A stretch of DNA of 64,000 bases from Shewanella eurypsychrophilus (GTDB lineage Bacteria > Pseudomonadota > Gammaproteobacteria > Enterobacterales > Shewanellaceae), in NCBI RefSeq assembly GCF_007004545.3, contig NZ_CP045503.2, forward strand, positions 3,318,501 through 3,382,500. Reading direction: 5' to 3'. This document shows positions 35,708-44,694 of the stretch, piece by piece. Each line of letters starts with the position of its first letter. Positions within the stretch are counted from its first letter, which is position 1. The position numbers and the translations under genes are program-made. The notes below the pieces were generated by a model. That model had not been told where the DNA came from. It made no database searches and was given only the letters and a program-made list of their open reading frames with translations.

Positions 35708-37201
35708 TTAGGGTTCCAAAATGGACCTTGCCAAGTCGAATATAGGTTGCGGATAAATAAACAACAATAAACAACCGACTGTAGTTATACCTATAGCGAT
35801 AAGTGCAGCTGGCGGCGCTTCTTTTAATTGAAAAGTACTTAACGTGTTACGTGAATCAAGCTGTTGATGAGATAAAGAGTGAGAGAAAAAAGCGTTAAAA
35901 GGTATAGGTAATAGATAGGCGATATTCATCAAAGAGCTAAGCAACAACACCAGCATTAAAATAAACTGCTCAGATTCCACCGTTCCCAGCAGCAAGTACC
36001 ACTTGCTCCAACTTCCGCCAGTAGGTGGTACGCCAATGATACTAAGACTGGCAATAAAAAAAGCTGCCATAGTGAGTGGCATCTGTTTTCCAAGGCCGTG
36101 CATTTCACTGACATTTGATTTTTGTGTAGTAACTAGTATTGCCCCTGCGCAGAAAAATAGGGTGATTTTGCCAAAGGCATGCATAACAATATGCATGGCA
36201 CTACCTATCACCCCTGATGATGTCGCTATCAGCGCCCCGATAGTGACATAGCCCAATTGACTGATCGTAGAATATGCCAATCTTGCTTTTAAGTTATCTT
36301 GGCGCATTGCTATGATAGAGGCGATAAAAACGGTAACACCCACAATGTAAAGTAGAAACTGAGTTGTAGGCAAAATAGCTAACAAGTCCAAGCCAAAAAT
36401 AAGCACACAGACTTTCAATACTGCAAATACACCGGCTTTGACGACAGCAACAGCATGAAGTAATGCACTCACAGGTGTTGGTGCAACCATAGCGGCTGGT
36501 AGCCATAGATGAAAAGGCATGATTGCGGCTTTGCCTATCCCAAATAAAAATAGCACTAACACTCCACCCGCTAGCACCTTATTGACACTAGGGTCAAAGA
36601 CCCCACCATGAGTAAAATCGAGCGTTCCTGCCACCAGCCAGGTACAGACAATTGCCAATAAAAAAAAGACTATTGAGGTGCTTAACAAAAGCCCCAAATA
36701 GATCCGCCCTGCTTTTTTCGCATTCTCAGTCCCCGAATGTGACACTAATGGATAAGTTGATAACGTTAACAGTTCATAGAAAATAAACAGAGTGAATAAG
36801 TTGGCTGCAAAAGCAACTCCCATTACCGTCCCAATGGCAACAGAAAAATAACCATAAAATCGGGTTTGATTTTTCTCATGGTGGCTCCGCATATAGCCAA
36901 TGGAATAAATGGTTGTAATTATCCACAGGAAGCTGGTGAGCAGTGCAAATAAGATCCCCAGTGGTTCTATTGAGAAACTGAGTGTTAGACCTGGCATCAA
37001 CTCCCACCAAGAAACGTTTATTTGTTCGCCCTGAGTCATGCCGTGATATAACTTAATCACACAATAAAGAACAACTAAACCCATACCAATAGAAACTGCC
37101 TCACGCAGGTTAGGCTTATGGCCAGTTAGGGCTATTAGTATTGTGGCGAGCAGGGGTAATATAATGCACAGCTGCAGCATCGTCTCCAAAGACAGACTCA
37201 T
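35708..37201 (-). CDS. Mrp/Mnh-type antiporter subunit D-like (second copy)
   Basis: 497 residues, about 14 membrane helices, Proton_antipo_M family. Key residues are visible in FYELLTLSTYPLVSHSGTENAKKAGRIYL (Glu), GIGKAAIMPFHLWLPAAMVAPTPVSALLHAVAVVKAG (Lys, His) and STISQLGYVTIGALIATSS. ATG overlaps the stop of the MrpD gene (ATGA). A paralogue of the next gene upstream; one of them probably fills the place that MrpA or MrpD holds in standard complexes. Confidence 0.88.
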   Translation of the reverse strand: MSLSLETMLQLCIILPLLATILIALTGHKPNLREAVSIGMGLVVLYCVIKLYHGMTQGEQINVSWWELMPGLTLSFSIEPLGILFALLTSFLWIITTIYSIGYMRSHHEKNQTRFYGYFSVAIGTVMGVAFAANLFTLFIFYELLTLSTYPLVSHSGTENAKKAGRIYLGLLLSTSIVFFLLAIVCTWLVAGTLDFTHGGVFDPSVNKVLAGGVLVLFLFGIGKAAIMPFHLWLPAAMVAPTPVSALLHAVAVVKAGVFAVLKVCVLIFGLDLLAILPTTQFLLYIVGVTVFIASIIAMRQDNLKARLAYSTISQLGYVTIGALIATSSGVIGSAMHIVMHAFGKITLFFCAGAILVTTQKSNVSEMHGLGKQMPLTMAAFFIASLSIIGVPPTGGSWSKWYLLLGTVESEQFILMLVLLLSSLMNIAYLLPIPFNAFFSHSLSHQQLDSRNTLSTFQLKEAPPAALIAIGITTVGCLLLFIYPQPIFDLARSILEP

Positions 37202-38688
37202 GGTATCACCAGCCCCTGAGCTTGAAGCAGACTTTCAGAGGCTGAATGTGCAACCTCGACGCTTAAACGTGTATCGATACCGAAATAGATATTCGCTATG
37301 ACTAATAGCCAGATAGGGATCAAAAAAGCCAAAGGCGCTTCATTCACTGTGCTATGCGTAGAAAGAGGTGGCTTAAAATATGCCACTTCAACGATTCTCC
37401 ATACATAAACAAGCGTCAACAATGAAGCAATCAAAATAAGCAGAGCAGCTGGCCACCAGCCTTTTTCTATTAACGCACTGAGTAAATACCATTTACTCAC
37501 AAACCCAACCGTCAACGGCATACCGATTAGACTTAAACCAGCAACAAGTATCGCCGCCATAGTAAACGGCATTTGCTGCCCTATGCCTTGGAATTGGCTT
37601 ATTTGCACACTACCAATACGGTATACCACTGCCCCTAAGGCTAAAAAAAGCGCCCCCTTCATTAATGCGTGATTAAATATATGCAATAAAGCGGCTGTTA
37701 AACCTGTGACACTACTGATACTGAAGCCAATGACCATATAGCCAATTTGTGCAATGCTCGAATAAGCAAAAATTTGTTTAACATTAGTCTGATAAATAGC
37801 TGCAATTGAGGCTACAAAAATCCCCAACAGCCCCAGTGTCATAAATAAAAATTGCAGCGGTAACGCAGTAAAAGAGAAAGAGACACCAAACACCGAATAG
37901 GTAAAACGGATCAATAAATAGAAGGCCACTTTTGTAGCCGTTGCCGCGAAGAAAGCCGTCACTATCGACGGCGCATAGGTATAAGCGTTTGGTAGCCAAA
38001 GATGTAGTGGAAATAAAGCTAATTTCAAACAAACCCCAGTTATAACAAAAGCAAAAGCTGTTAATACCGTTTTAGTTTGAGCGACTTCAGGCAAGCGAGC
38101 AGCAAGGTCCGCCATATTTAACGTCCCTGTCATTTGGTACATAAGACCAATACCAATCAGGATAAATGTGGCACCGATAGTCCCCAAAATTAAATATTGA
38201 TAGGCAGCCCAAAGTGCACGCCTATCCCTGCCAAGGGCAATCAATGCATAGGAAGACAGTGAGGATATTTCGAGAAAAACGAATACGTTAAACGCATCAC
38301 CAGTGACAACAACCCCCAGCATGCCGGTTAGAGATAGTAGGTACAAGATATAGAATTGGGTATGTTTTTCTGCTGGGATTTCTTTGTTAATACTGGTTTG
38401 AGCGGCAAGTAAAACTAGCGTACTGATTGCTGAGATGATCAACAGCAACAAGGCATTTAGCCTGTCTATACGGTACTCGATCCCCCATGGGGCATCCCAG
38501 CCTCCCAATTCATAAATAATGGTGCCTGACATCAGCACTTGCTGAAGAAGTAAGGCGCTGATGATAAAAGATAAACCACTCACCACTAACGCAAACAGCC
38601 ATACTAAACTCGCTCGACTCAATAACACGCAAACAGGTGCACCTATGAGCGGGACTATCACTTGTAAAATAGGCAAATGTGCTAGCAT
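37198..38688 (-). CDS. mrpD: Na+/H+ antiporter subunit MrpD/MnhD
   Basis: 496 residues with about 14 membrane helices. Related to NuoN/NuoM: FVFLEISSLSSYALIALGRDRRALWAAYQYL (key Glu), GVCLKLALFPLHLWLPNAYTYAPSIVTAFFAATATKVAFYLLIR (Lys and His), SSIAQIGYMVIGFSISS. One-base overlap with mrpC (TGATG) and four with the next gene. Placement directly after mrpC is the MrpD position. Confidence 0.9.
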   Translation of the reverse strand: MLAHLPILQVIVPLIGAPVCVLLSRASLVWLFALVVSGLSFIISALLLQQVLMSGTIIYELGGWDAPWGIEYRIDRLNALLLLIISAISTLVLLAAQTSINKEIPAEKHTQFYILYLLSLTGMLGVVVTGDAFNVFVFLEISSLSSYALIALGRDRRALWAAYQYLILGTIGATFILIGIGLMYQMTGTLNMADLAARLPEVAQTKTVLTAFAFVITGVCLKLALFPLHLWLPNAYTYAPSIVTAFFAATATKVAFYLLIRFTYSVFGVSFSFTALPLQFLFMTLGLLGIFVASIAAIYQTNVKQIFAYSSIAQIGYMVIGFSISSVTGLTAALLHIFNHALMKGALFLALGAVVYRIGSVQISQFQGIGQQMPFTMAAILVAGLSLIGMPLTVGFVSKWYLLSALIEKGWWPAALLILIASLLTLVYVWRIVEVAYFKPPLSTHSTVNEAPLAFLIPIWLLVIANIYFGIDTRLSVEVAHSASESLLQAQGLVIP

Positions 38689-39080
38689 CAGTATTTATCG
38701 CTTCTGGGGTCAAGTTCATCTAGCTCAGACGCTTGCTTTGTATTCTGCTCTTGAATACTTTCTTCTTCGATACTGTTATAAGCTTCCTTGATACGGACAG
38801 TCAAAGCGAGCGCTAGAGCCATAGTGGCAATGCCAACCACAATCGCTGTAAGAATTAAAACATGGGGAAGTGGGTTAGCATATTTGGTAACGTTAGCCAT
38901 TAAGATCGGTGCGGTACCTCCGTCCACTTTGGCCATACTAATATAAAAGATAAAAACTGAAGTTTGGAAGATGGTTAGACCGACAATTTTTTTGATTAAG
39001 TTGCCATGAGCAATCACAATATAAAGCCCTATCATCATCAAGACGACAACAACCCAATTATTAAATAGACCCATCAACAT
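38688..39080 (-). CDS. mrpC: Na+/H+ antiporter subunit MrpC/MnhC (NuoK-like)
   Basis: 130 residues with three membrane helices. NuoK-type pattern: VVLMMIGLYIVIAHGNLIKKIVGLTIFQTSVFIFYI, then PLPHVLILTAIVVGIATMALALALTVRIKE. A charged tail (EEESIQEQNTKQASELDELDPR) extends beyond the usual end. AAGGGGGG precedes the ATG. Confidence 0.92.
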   Translation of the reverse strand: MLMGLFNNWVVVVLMMIGLYIVIAHGNLIKKIVGLTIFQTSVFIFYISMAKVDGGTAPILMANVTKYANPLPHVLILTAIVVGIATMALALALTVRIKEAYNSIEEESIQEQNTKQASELDELDPRSDKY

Positions 39081-39112
39081 AACACAGCCCCCCTTCTATC
39101 CTTGTCTGACGC

Positions 39113-40087
39113 TTAAGTATCCTTATTTTTTTGAAACACTTGTCTGCCTGCAAAATTAAAAAAGATGGTGATCATGACCGACGCAACAGTAATGCCAACT
39201 CCCAGCTCAATCAATAAAATACCCAAATGTTGACCACTAATTGGATTGGAAGCTAACACATTGTAATCAAGGAAGTTCCCTCCATTTAATAAAGATACAA
39301 GTCCAACACTGCCATATAATAGAACTCCAAAAGCAGCAACCAGCTGGCTCGTGGTTTGATTTATGACACGGCGTGCACTCGTTAAACCAAATATTAAGGT
39401 ATACAAAATAATTGCCGCAGCAAAAATCACCCCGGCCTGAAACCCACCACCAGGACCATAATCACCATGAAACTGTACATACAGCGCAAATAACATGATA
39501 AATGGCAGCATTATTTTGCTTACGATACGTAAAACTAGATGTTGTTTGTGCATCGAGTCATTTATGGATCCCACTGGTTTTTTATCGTCTCGGCGACCTG
39601 CTGTCATCAATAGCGCTGATACCCCTACCCCAGCAGTGAAAATGACAACCAATTCACCAAAAGTATCGAAAGCTCTATAACTTGCAAGCACCGCTGTGAC
39701 CACATTAACCACACCAACTTCTTGCATCGAATCCTTGAGATACCTTGGCGCGATGTGAATGTGAATGGGCGCATCTCCCTCTCCTATATAAGGCATATCA
39801 AAAGTACCGTAAATCAACATGCTGCCAGTGAACATAACCACAAGTAATGCCACAACTGGTCTATGGCGAACGGGATGCTCAGAGCGCTGGGTCAAACTAA
39901 TTACCACTAACATCAATAATGTGGAGATCCCTGCGCCGACAGATGCCTCTGTAAATGCCACATCAACGGCATCCATCACAACAAAAAAACTCGCAGAGAT
40001 TAGACCATATATCCCTGTTAGCATGACTACAGCAAATAAATCTTTCAGCCGCGCTATCTCGATTGCAATAACAACAAGCAATGCCAA
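39113..40087 (-). CDS. mrpB: MrpA C-terminal domain (DUF4040) fused to MrpB
   Basis: 324 residues. The first ~80 are a DUF4040 segment (IAIEIARLKDLFAVVMLTGIYGLISASFFVVMDAVDVAFTEASVGAG), which in standard Mrp is near the MrpA C-terminus. The rest is MrpB (KIMLPFIMLFALYVQFHGDYGPGGGFQAGVIFAAAIIL). The listed TTG has no ribosome site. A perfect AAGGAGGG lies 6 bases before an in-frame ATC at 40114, which would add nine residues (IESVINFVL) that extend the first helix, so the true start may be ATC. Confidence 0.88.
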   Translation of the reverse strand: MALLVVIAIEIARLKDLFAVVMLTGIYGLISASFFVVMDAVDVAFTEASVGAGISTLLMLVVISLTQRSEHPVRHRPVVALLVVMFTGSMLIYGTFDMPYIGEGDAPIHIHIAPRYLKDSMQEVGVVNVVTAVLASYRAFDTFGELVVIFTAGVGVSALLMTAGRRDDKKPVGSINDSMHKQHLVLRIVSKIMLPFIMLFALYVQFHGDYGPGGGFQAGVIFAAAIILYTLIFGLTSARRVINQTTSQLVAAFGVLLYGSVGLVSLLNGGNFLDYNVLASNPISGQHLGILLIELGVGITVASVMITIFFNFAGRQVFQKNKDT

Positions 40088-40098
40088 TAAAACGAAGT

Positions 40099-40473
40099 TT
40101 ATGACCGATTCGATGACTTACCCTCCTTTTCAGCAAGTATCACCTTGTCGTGATTATGTTTAATCACCATAGGCATTAACCCATTATGAATCGCAGTTTT
40201 GGCTAATGCATGGCTTGCTGAAGGATTGATAAATAGTGTCACCACAAGAATAATCAGCAGCTTTATCAAAACTAAACTGTTTGGGCTCTGTAATATTAAA
40301 CCTAGTAAAATCATCGCGGCAGCAAGCGTATCCGTGACTCCGACTGCATGCATTCGGGTATAAAAGTCAGGAAACCTGAGAATACCAACGCCCCCTGATA
40401 TACATAAAAAACTCCCAATCAACAAAAAAATAGCACTGACAAAGCTAAAGAGAGTTATCGTGTCAAACGTCAT
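40099..40473 (-). CDS. mrpG: Na+/H+ antiporter subunit MrpG/MnhG
   Basis: 124 residues from the ATG at 40473 (AGGAGG upstream), overlapping the end of mrpF by 11 bases. Three membrane helices with the MrpG signature GGVGILRFPDFYTRMHAVGVTDTLAAAMILLGL. A positively charged tail follows. Confidence 0.93.
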   Translation of the reverse strand: MTFDTITLFSFVSAIFLLIGSFLCISGGVGILRFPDFYTRMHAVGVTDTLAAAMILLGLILQSPNSLVLIKLLIILVVTLFINPSASHALAKTAIHNGLMPMVIKHNHDKVILAEKEGKSSNRS

Positions 40474-40762
40474 TTTTGCCTCCTTTATCTGAAGGCTCAA
40501 TCTCAAAATCTTTCAACTTGAAGCTATCTGAATAACGCAATATTGCTATTACGCTAATAAAATTAATCAGTACATACACGATTGCAATATCGAGAAATTC
40601 TGGACGCCCCATGACAAAACCGAGTAAAGACAGTAAGAGTACGGTTTTGGTGCCAAACATATTGACCGCCAGAATTCGGTCATAAAGTGTTGGTCCTTTA
40701 ATCGCTCGAATGATCGCTAAAATCATAACGACGAGCACGGCAAGCGTTGCTGCAATCAACAT
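40463..40762 (-). CDS. mrpF: Na+/H+ antiporter subunit MrpF/MnhF
   Basis: 99 residues from the ATG at 40762 (GGAAAGGA upstream; GTG at 40780 is less likely). Three membrane helices and the MrpF pattern RAIKGPTLYDRILAVNMFGTKTVLLL, then DIAIVYVLINFISVIAILRY. Overlaps mrpE by 7 bases. Confidence 0.93.
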   Translation of the reverse strand: MLIAATLAVLVVMILAIIRAIKGPTLYDRILAVNMFGTKTVLLLSLLGFVMGRPEFLDIAIVYVLINFISVIAILRYSDSFKLKDFEIEPSDKGGKNDV

Positions 40763-41232
40763 TTCCTTTCCAAATCGCACACTCGTCGATCCATGTCACC
40801 AGTGTTTAACACTTCCACATTGTGTTGAAACAAAGCATGAACAGTAAGAAGATTACCAACGATATCTACTGTCACTGTTCCTGGGGTCATGGTGATGGAG
40901 TTTGCATAAATCACTTTTCCAATATCAGTAACTTGGTTCGATTTTATTGTGACTAAAACAGGTGAAATTGAAGTATTTCCTAACCAGATACTTTTGACCA
41001 CAGCAATGTTAGCTACAACCAATTCTTTGAAAAACCATAAAAAGTAACCAAAAATATTACGTGAAAGATGGATTGGCTGAGACTCATGATCAACCACATC
41101 CATCCTGTGTGCTATGTATAGAACACAAGTAATAGACACAGCTCCAAGAAACAGCATCAAAACAGAACTGTGACCCGACATTAACACCCAAAAAGTGGTC
41201 AACGTCAGAGATAAACTGAGTGTATGTCTCAT
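40756..41232 (-). CDS. mrpE: Na+/H+ antiporter subunit MrpE/MnhE
   Basis: 158 residues, first gene of the operon. Two or three N-terminal membrane helices and a soluble C-terminal domain with the MrpE signature ANSITMTPGTVTVDIVGNLLTVHAL. Gene order is E-F-G-(A'B)-C-D-D'-X-L, unlike the A-B-C-D-E-F-G order of Bacillus; this resembles the divided MrpA types found in other proteobacteria. Confidence 0.92.
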   Translation of the reverse strand: MRHTLSLSLTLTTFWVLMSGHSSVLMLFLGAVSITCVLYIAHRMDVVDHESQPIHLSRNIFGYFLWFFKELVVANIAVVKSIWLGNTSISPVLVTIKSNQVTDIGKVIYANSITMTPGTVTVDIVGNLLTVHALFQHNVEVLNTGDMDRRVCDLERKC

Positions 41233-41571
41233 ATGAACAACCTGTACTAAAACCTTATTAATGTCACCTTTCTACGCTAATTAACGCCAGTAAAGCCGTT
41301 TACAATAGCTTGTAAAAGACCAGCAACTCTCACCTAAATCATCTTTAGTTGGCATATATAGGCAATTGACAACCACAAAACCATGCTCTTTAATTACATT
41401 AATACTAGCTGATAATCTGGGTGCCTCTCTGATTTTCAATCTTATACTTATGACTAAACGTACAAATTGTCACTTGCGTTTTATGACTGAGTTTTAAAAA
41501 ACTGTATTGCTACTGCGATCTTTTAGTTGCGATAGCAAACAAAGAATATGGGTGAAAGAGGAGTTTGAATC
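41233..41571. other. Divergent region between the Mrp operon and the Usp gene
   Basis: No gene or strong hairpin seen. Promoters for both flanking units should be here; none is clear by eye. Confidence 0.35.
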
Positions 41572-42426
41572 ATGAAAAAACACGTTTTGGTGATAACAAA
41601 TATCAAAAGTGATGATTTACTTCCCCTAGAGAAAGCTCGAGATATTATTCACCCCTTTGATGCTTCGGTGGAGGTCATTAAGTTTCTTCACAACAAAGAC
41701 CAATTAGATACCTCTATAGAACAGCTAAAAGACTCACTCAGTTCTACAGTCAATAAGGTTTTTGATGATACTTCAGAAATCACTAGCCAAGTCATTTATA
41801 GTGATAACATCGCCGACTGGGTCGTCACTCGTTGTCAGCAGACAGCTGTCGACCTGGTGATCAAAACTGGACACCGTAGTGAATCATTGTTTCATACTCC
41901 TTGCGACTGGCAATTAATACGACACCTACCTTGCCCAATACTCATTGCTTCTCATGTAAAATGGAAAAGTAAAGCCAACATTTTGCTAACTGTAGATTTG
42001 TCAGAAAACGAAATAATGCATCAAGAACTTAACAGCCTAACGCTGAGCTGGGGCAAAGTTTGGTCACAAGTGACCCATACAGAGCTACATGCCATGTACA
42101 GCATTCCTGTTGCTAACTCATTGTTAGAGCTTGGTATTGTAGATAAGTATACTGTCAAACAAGACGATGCTTGTGCTGCTCAACAAAAGATGGACAGCTT
42201 ATTAGATCAGTTTGATCTGAAGTCAGTGACTAGTCATATTATAGCTGGCCCCCCCGTTAGAACCATTCCACATGTCGCAAATGAGCTGCACTCTGATTTA
42301 GTTGTTATGGGTACTATTGGCCGCGAAGGCGTGAGCGGTTTTTTGTTGGGCAATACTGCAGAAAAAGTCATGCATAATTTACGGACCGATTGTTTGATTT
42401 TAGGCGCTCCTCAAGTAAACACTTAA
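41572..42426 (+). CDS. Universal stress protein, tandem UspA domains
   Basis: 284 residues with two Usp domains (about 1-135 and 140-280), UspE-like. The second domain ends with the ATP-binding pattern GTIGREGVSGFLLGNTAEKVM. Cytosolic stress or nucleotide-binding protein. GAGGAG precedes the ATG. Its stop is one base from the end of gntK (convergent), with no visible terminator between. Its position beside the Mrp operon suggests a role in ionic or alkaline stress, but that is inference. Confidence 0.85.
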   Translation: MKKHVLVITNIKSDDLLPLEKARDIIHPFDASVEVIKFLHNKDQLDTSIEQLKDSLSSTVNKVFDDTSEITSQVIYSDNIADWVVTRCQQTAVDLVIKTGHRSESLFHTPCDWQLIRHLPCPILIASHVKWKSKANILLTVDLSENEIMHQELNSLTLSWGKVWSQVTHTELHAMYSIPVANSLLELGIVDKYTVKQDDACAAQQKMDSLLDQFDLKSVTSHIIAGPPVRTIPHVANELHSDLVVMGTIGREGVSGFLLGNTAEKVMHNLRTDCLILGAPQVNT

Positions 42427-42427
42427 A

Positions 42428-42946
42428 CTAAAGTAATAGGCCTGTTGTATGTAATGCAGCCATAGCGCGGTTGATAACCTCTGTTTGAGAGCCATCTATA
42501 TTCACCAGCATCACTTTTGATTCCAATTGTGGATCTTCTAAAGTGTTGAACTGACTGATGACCATGCTCTCTTTCATAAAATGCCCCTTTCGCTGACGCA
42601 TTCGGTCCAAAATCAGCGCCATATCACCATGCAGATGCACAAAATAGACATTTTGATTGCCATCACGAATGATATCGCGATAATTTTTCTTCAGCGCAGA
42701 GCAGACGATAATCCCGACTTCGTTCTTGGCTTCTATGCTGTATGCGGCATCTCTGATCCTTTCCAGCCAAGGTCCTCTATCCTGATCATTTAACGGCTCA
42801 CCCTTCGCCATCTTGATGATATTTTTCTTGGGATGCAGATCGTCACCATCGATAAACTTTGCACCTAATTTTTCGGCTATCTGACTTCCCACAGTGCTTT
42901 TTCCGCAACCACAAACACCCATAACGATAATACTTTTACCAAGCAT
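42428..42946 (-). CDS. gntK: Gluconokinase
   Basis: Phosphorylates gluconate to 6-phosphogluconate with ATP in the cytosol. 172 residues with P-loop GVCGCGKST (11-19), FIDGDDLHPKKNIIKMAKGEPLNDQDRGPWL and CSALKKNYRDIIR, all typical of the GntK family. GAGGAAG precedes the ATG. Divergent from gntT with two GntR operators between. Confidence 0.95.
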   Translation of the reverse strand: MLGKSIIVMGVCGCGKSTVGSQIAEKLGAKFIDGDDLHPKKNIIKMAKGEPLNDQDRGPWLERIRDAAYSIEAKNEVGIIVCSALKKNYRDIIRDGNQNVYFVHLHGDMALILDRMRQRKGHFMKESMVISQFNTLEDPQLESKVMLVNIDGSQTEVINRAMAALHTTGLLL

Positions 42947-43022
42947 ATAACTTCCTCAACCTTCAGAGTGACCCAAGATGACATTTTGCTATTCGGATTA
43001 AAAATAGTACTTTACACAAGTA

Positions 43023-43052
43023 GTGTTACGGGTAACATGTTACCCGTAACCA
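43023..43052. promoter_or_regulatory. Two overlapping GntR operators between gntK and gntT
   Basis: GTTAC-GG-GTAAC (43025-43036) and GTTAC-CC-GTAAC (43039-43050), centres 14 bases apart, each inside the longer ATGTTAC...GTAACAT pattern. Same core as upstream of gntR (25775-25786). Confidence 0.85.
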
Positions 43053-43110
43053 AGAGATTTGTGAACTAAAACACAAACAAACTTACCCCTTACATGAGAT
43101 AGGTATCATT

Positions 43111-44487
43111 ATGAACCTGATGGCTCAAACAGCAGATCCAACATTTCTACTTAGTGTCGCGGTGCTCGCTATCGTTGCATTGCTGATCTTAATCATTAAA
43201 TTAAAAATCCATGCTTTTATCTCTCTTACCCTAGTGAGCTTCGCGACCGCCATCGTCACCGGTGTATCATCTGAAGACGTTGTACCGACTATGATGAGTG
43301 GGTTTGGTGGCACCTTGGCATCTGTCGCCTTGCTTGTTGGTCTCGGCGCCATGATAGGCAAGATATTGGAAGTGACAGGCGGTGCTAAGGTATTGGCCGA
43401 TAAGCTGGTTGGACGTTTTGGTGAGAAAAATGCGCCACTCGCCTTAGGTATCGCATCCTTGCTGTTTGGCTTTCCCATCTTCTTCGACGCTGGCCTGATT
43501 GTGATGATGCCCATCATCTTGAGTGTCGCCGCTCGCTTTGGTGGCTCACCGCTTAAATATGCCCTGCCATCAGCTGGGGCATTTGCCGTCATGCATGGCT
43601 TTGTGCCCCCTCACCCTGGCCCGGTTGCTGCAGCAGACTTATTAGGCGCTAACATAGGCTTGCTACTTTTTGTCGGTATTTCGGTAGCGATACCCACCTG
43701 GTATATCGGCGCTTATCTGTTTGGCCAATATGCCGGCAAGAAATTTAATATTCCCTTGTCTAAAGCCTTCTTCAACACAGACACCATCATAGATGAGTCA
43801 AGACTGCCAAAATTCTCGACTGTAATAAGTATCTTGCTGTTACCGCTCGTGCTGATATTTCTGGATACGGGCCTTAATACACTTGCTGTAGCTGGCATGC
43901 TAGATAGCTCATCGCCCTTAGTAGAATTTCTAAGGATGTTAGGTAAAACCCCAATTGCCTTGATGATCACCTTGTTAGTCTGTCTTATTATCTTCGCCAA
44001 AGATTTCGGCATGACAAAACTTGAGAAGCTCTGCGGTGATTCATTGGCCCCTATCTGCGCGGTTATTCTGGTGACTGGTGCTGGCGGCATGTTTGGTGGT
44101 GTGCTTCGTGCAAGCGGTATTGGCGATGCACTGGCTGGTGCCCTCTCCGATACTGGCATGCCTGTGATTCTGGCTGCCTTTGTTATCGCAACCTGTCTTC
44201 GCGTCGCTCAAGGGTCAGCCACAGTGGCCCTGACCACGACAGCGGCATTGATAGCCCCCGTCGTCGCTGCGACCTCTGGTTTATCTGAGCTGGATCTGTG
44301 TTTTATCGTTATCGCTATCGCAGGCGGCGCTACCGTATTGTCACATTTTAATGACTCGGGCTTCTGGCTAGTATCACGTCTTATGGAGATGGATGAGAAA
44401 ACCACCCTGAAAACCTGGACTGTGATGGAAACCCTTCTGGGCACCATTGCCTTTATCATAGTCGCCCTGCTCAGCATGCTGCTTTAA
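43111..44487 (+). CDS. gntT: Gluconate:H+ symporter (GntP family)
   Basis: Imports gluconate across the inner membrane. 458 residues with about 12-13 membrane helices, GntP-family blocks GFGGTLASVALLVGLGAMIGKILEVTGGA, FPIFFDAGLIVMMPI, HGFVPPHPGPVAAADLLGANIG and the conserved HFNDSGFWL near the C-terminus. Which GntP subtype (GntT/GntU/GntP) cannot be settled; GntT is assigned by pairing with gntK and GntR sites. Confidence 0.9.
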   Translation: MNLMAQTADPTFLLSVAVLAIVALLILIIKLKIHAFISLTLVSFATAIVTGVSSEDVVPTMMSGFGGTLASVALLVGLGAMIGKILEVTGGAKVLADKLVGRFGEKNAPLALGIASLLFGFPIFFDAGLIVMMPIILSVAARFGGSPLKYALPSAGAFAVMHGFVPPHPGPVAAADLLGANIGLLLFVGISVAIPTWYIGAYLFGQYAGKKFNIPLSKAFFNTDTIIDESRLPKFSTVISILLLPLVLIFLDTGLNTLAVAGMLDSSSPLVEFLRMLGKTPIALMITLLVCLIIFAKDFGMTKLEKLCGDSLAPICAVILVTGAGGMFGGVLRASGIGDALAGALSDTGMPVILAAFVIATCLRVAQGSATVALTTTAALIAPVVAATSGLSELDLCFIVIAIAGGATVLSHFNDSGFWLVSRLMEMDEKTTLKTWTVMETLLGTIAFIIVALLSMLL

Positions 44488-44694
44488 GCAAGAGCCTTAC
44501 TTTAGAATAACTAAATAGATTCAAACAGGGATGTTCCGATCTATAAATAATTTCGACTTTCGACGCATCTAACACTTAGAGCTTAGTACACTTATTCTAC
44601 AATGATAAACAACATTGAATTTAAGAGAGCTAGCGTTTAAAGCATTATTTAGATACCATATATGTACTCGATATTCTGATCATTTCGGCTTAAA
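44488..44694. other. Intergenic region with TetR half-site copy
   Basis: No gene. Holds TACACTTATTCTAC at 44587-44600, a 14-base match to one arm of the palindrome at 33025-33061, and a CAATG/CATTG inverted repeat just after it. Confidence 0.5.

Noticed and set aside
43125..44477. Long reverse frames opposite gntT
   Set aside because: Antisense shadows of a GC-rich membrane protein gene; Ala/Ser/Thr-rich without motifs.
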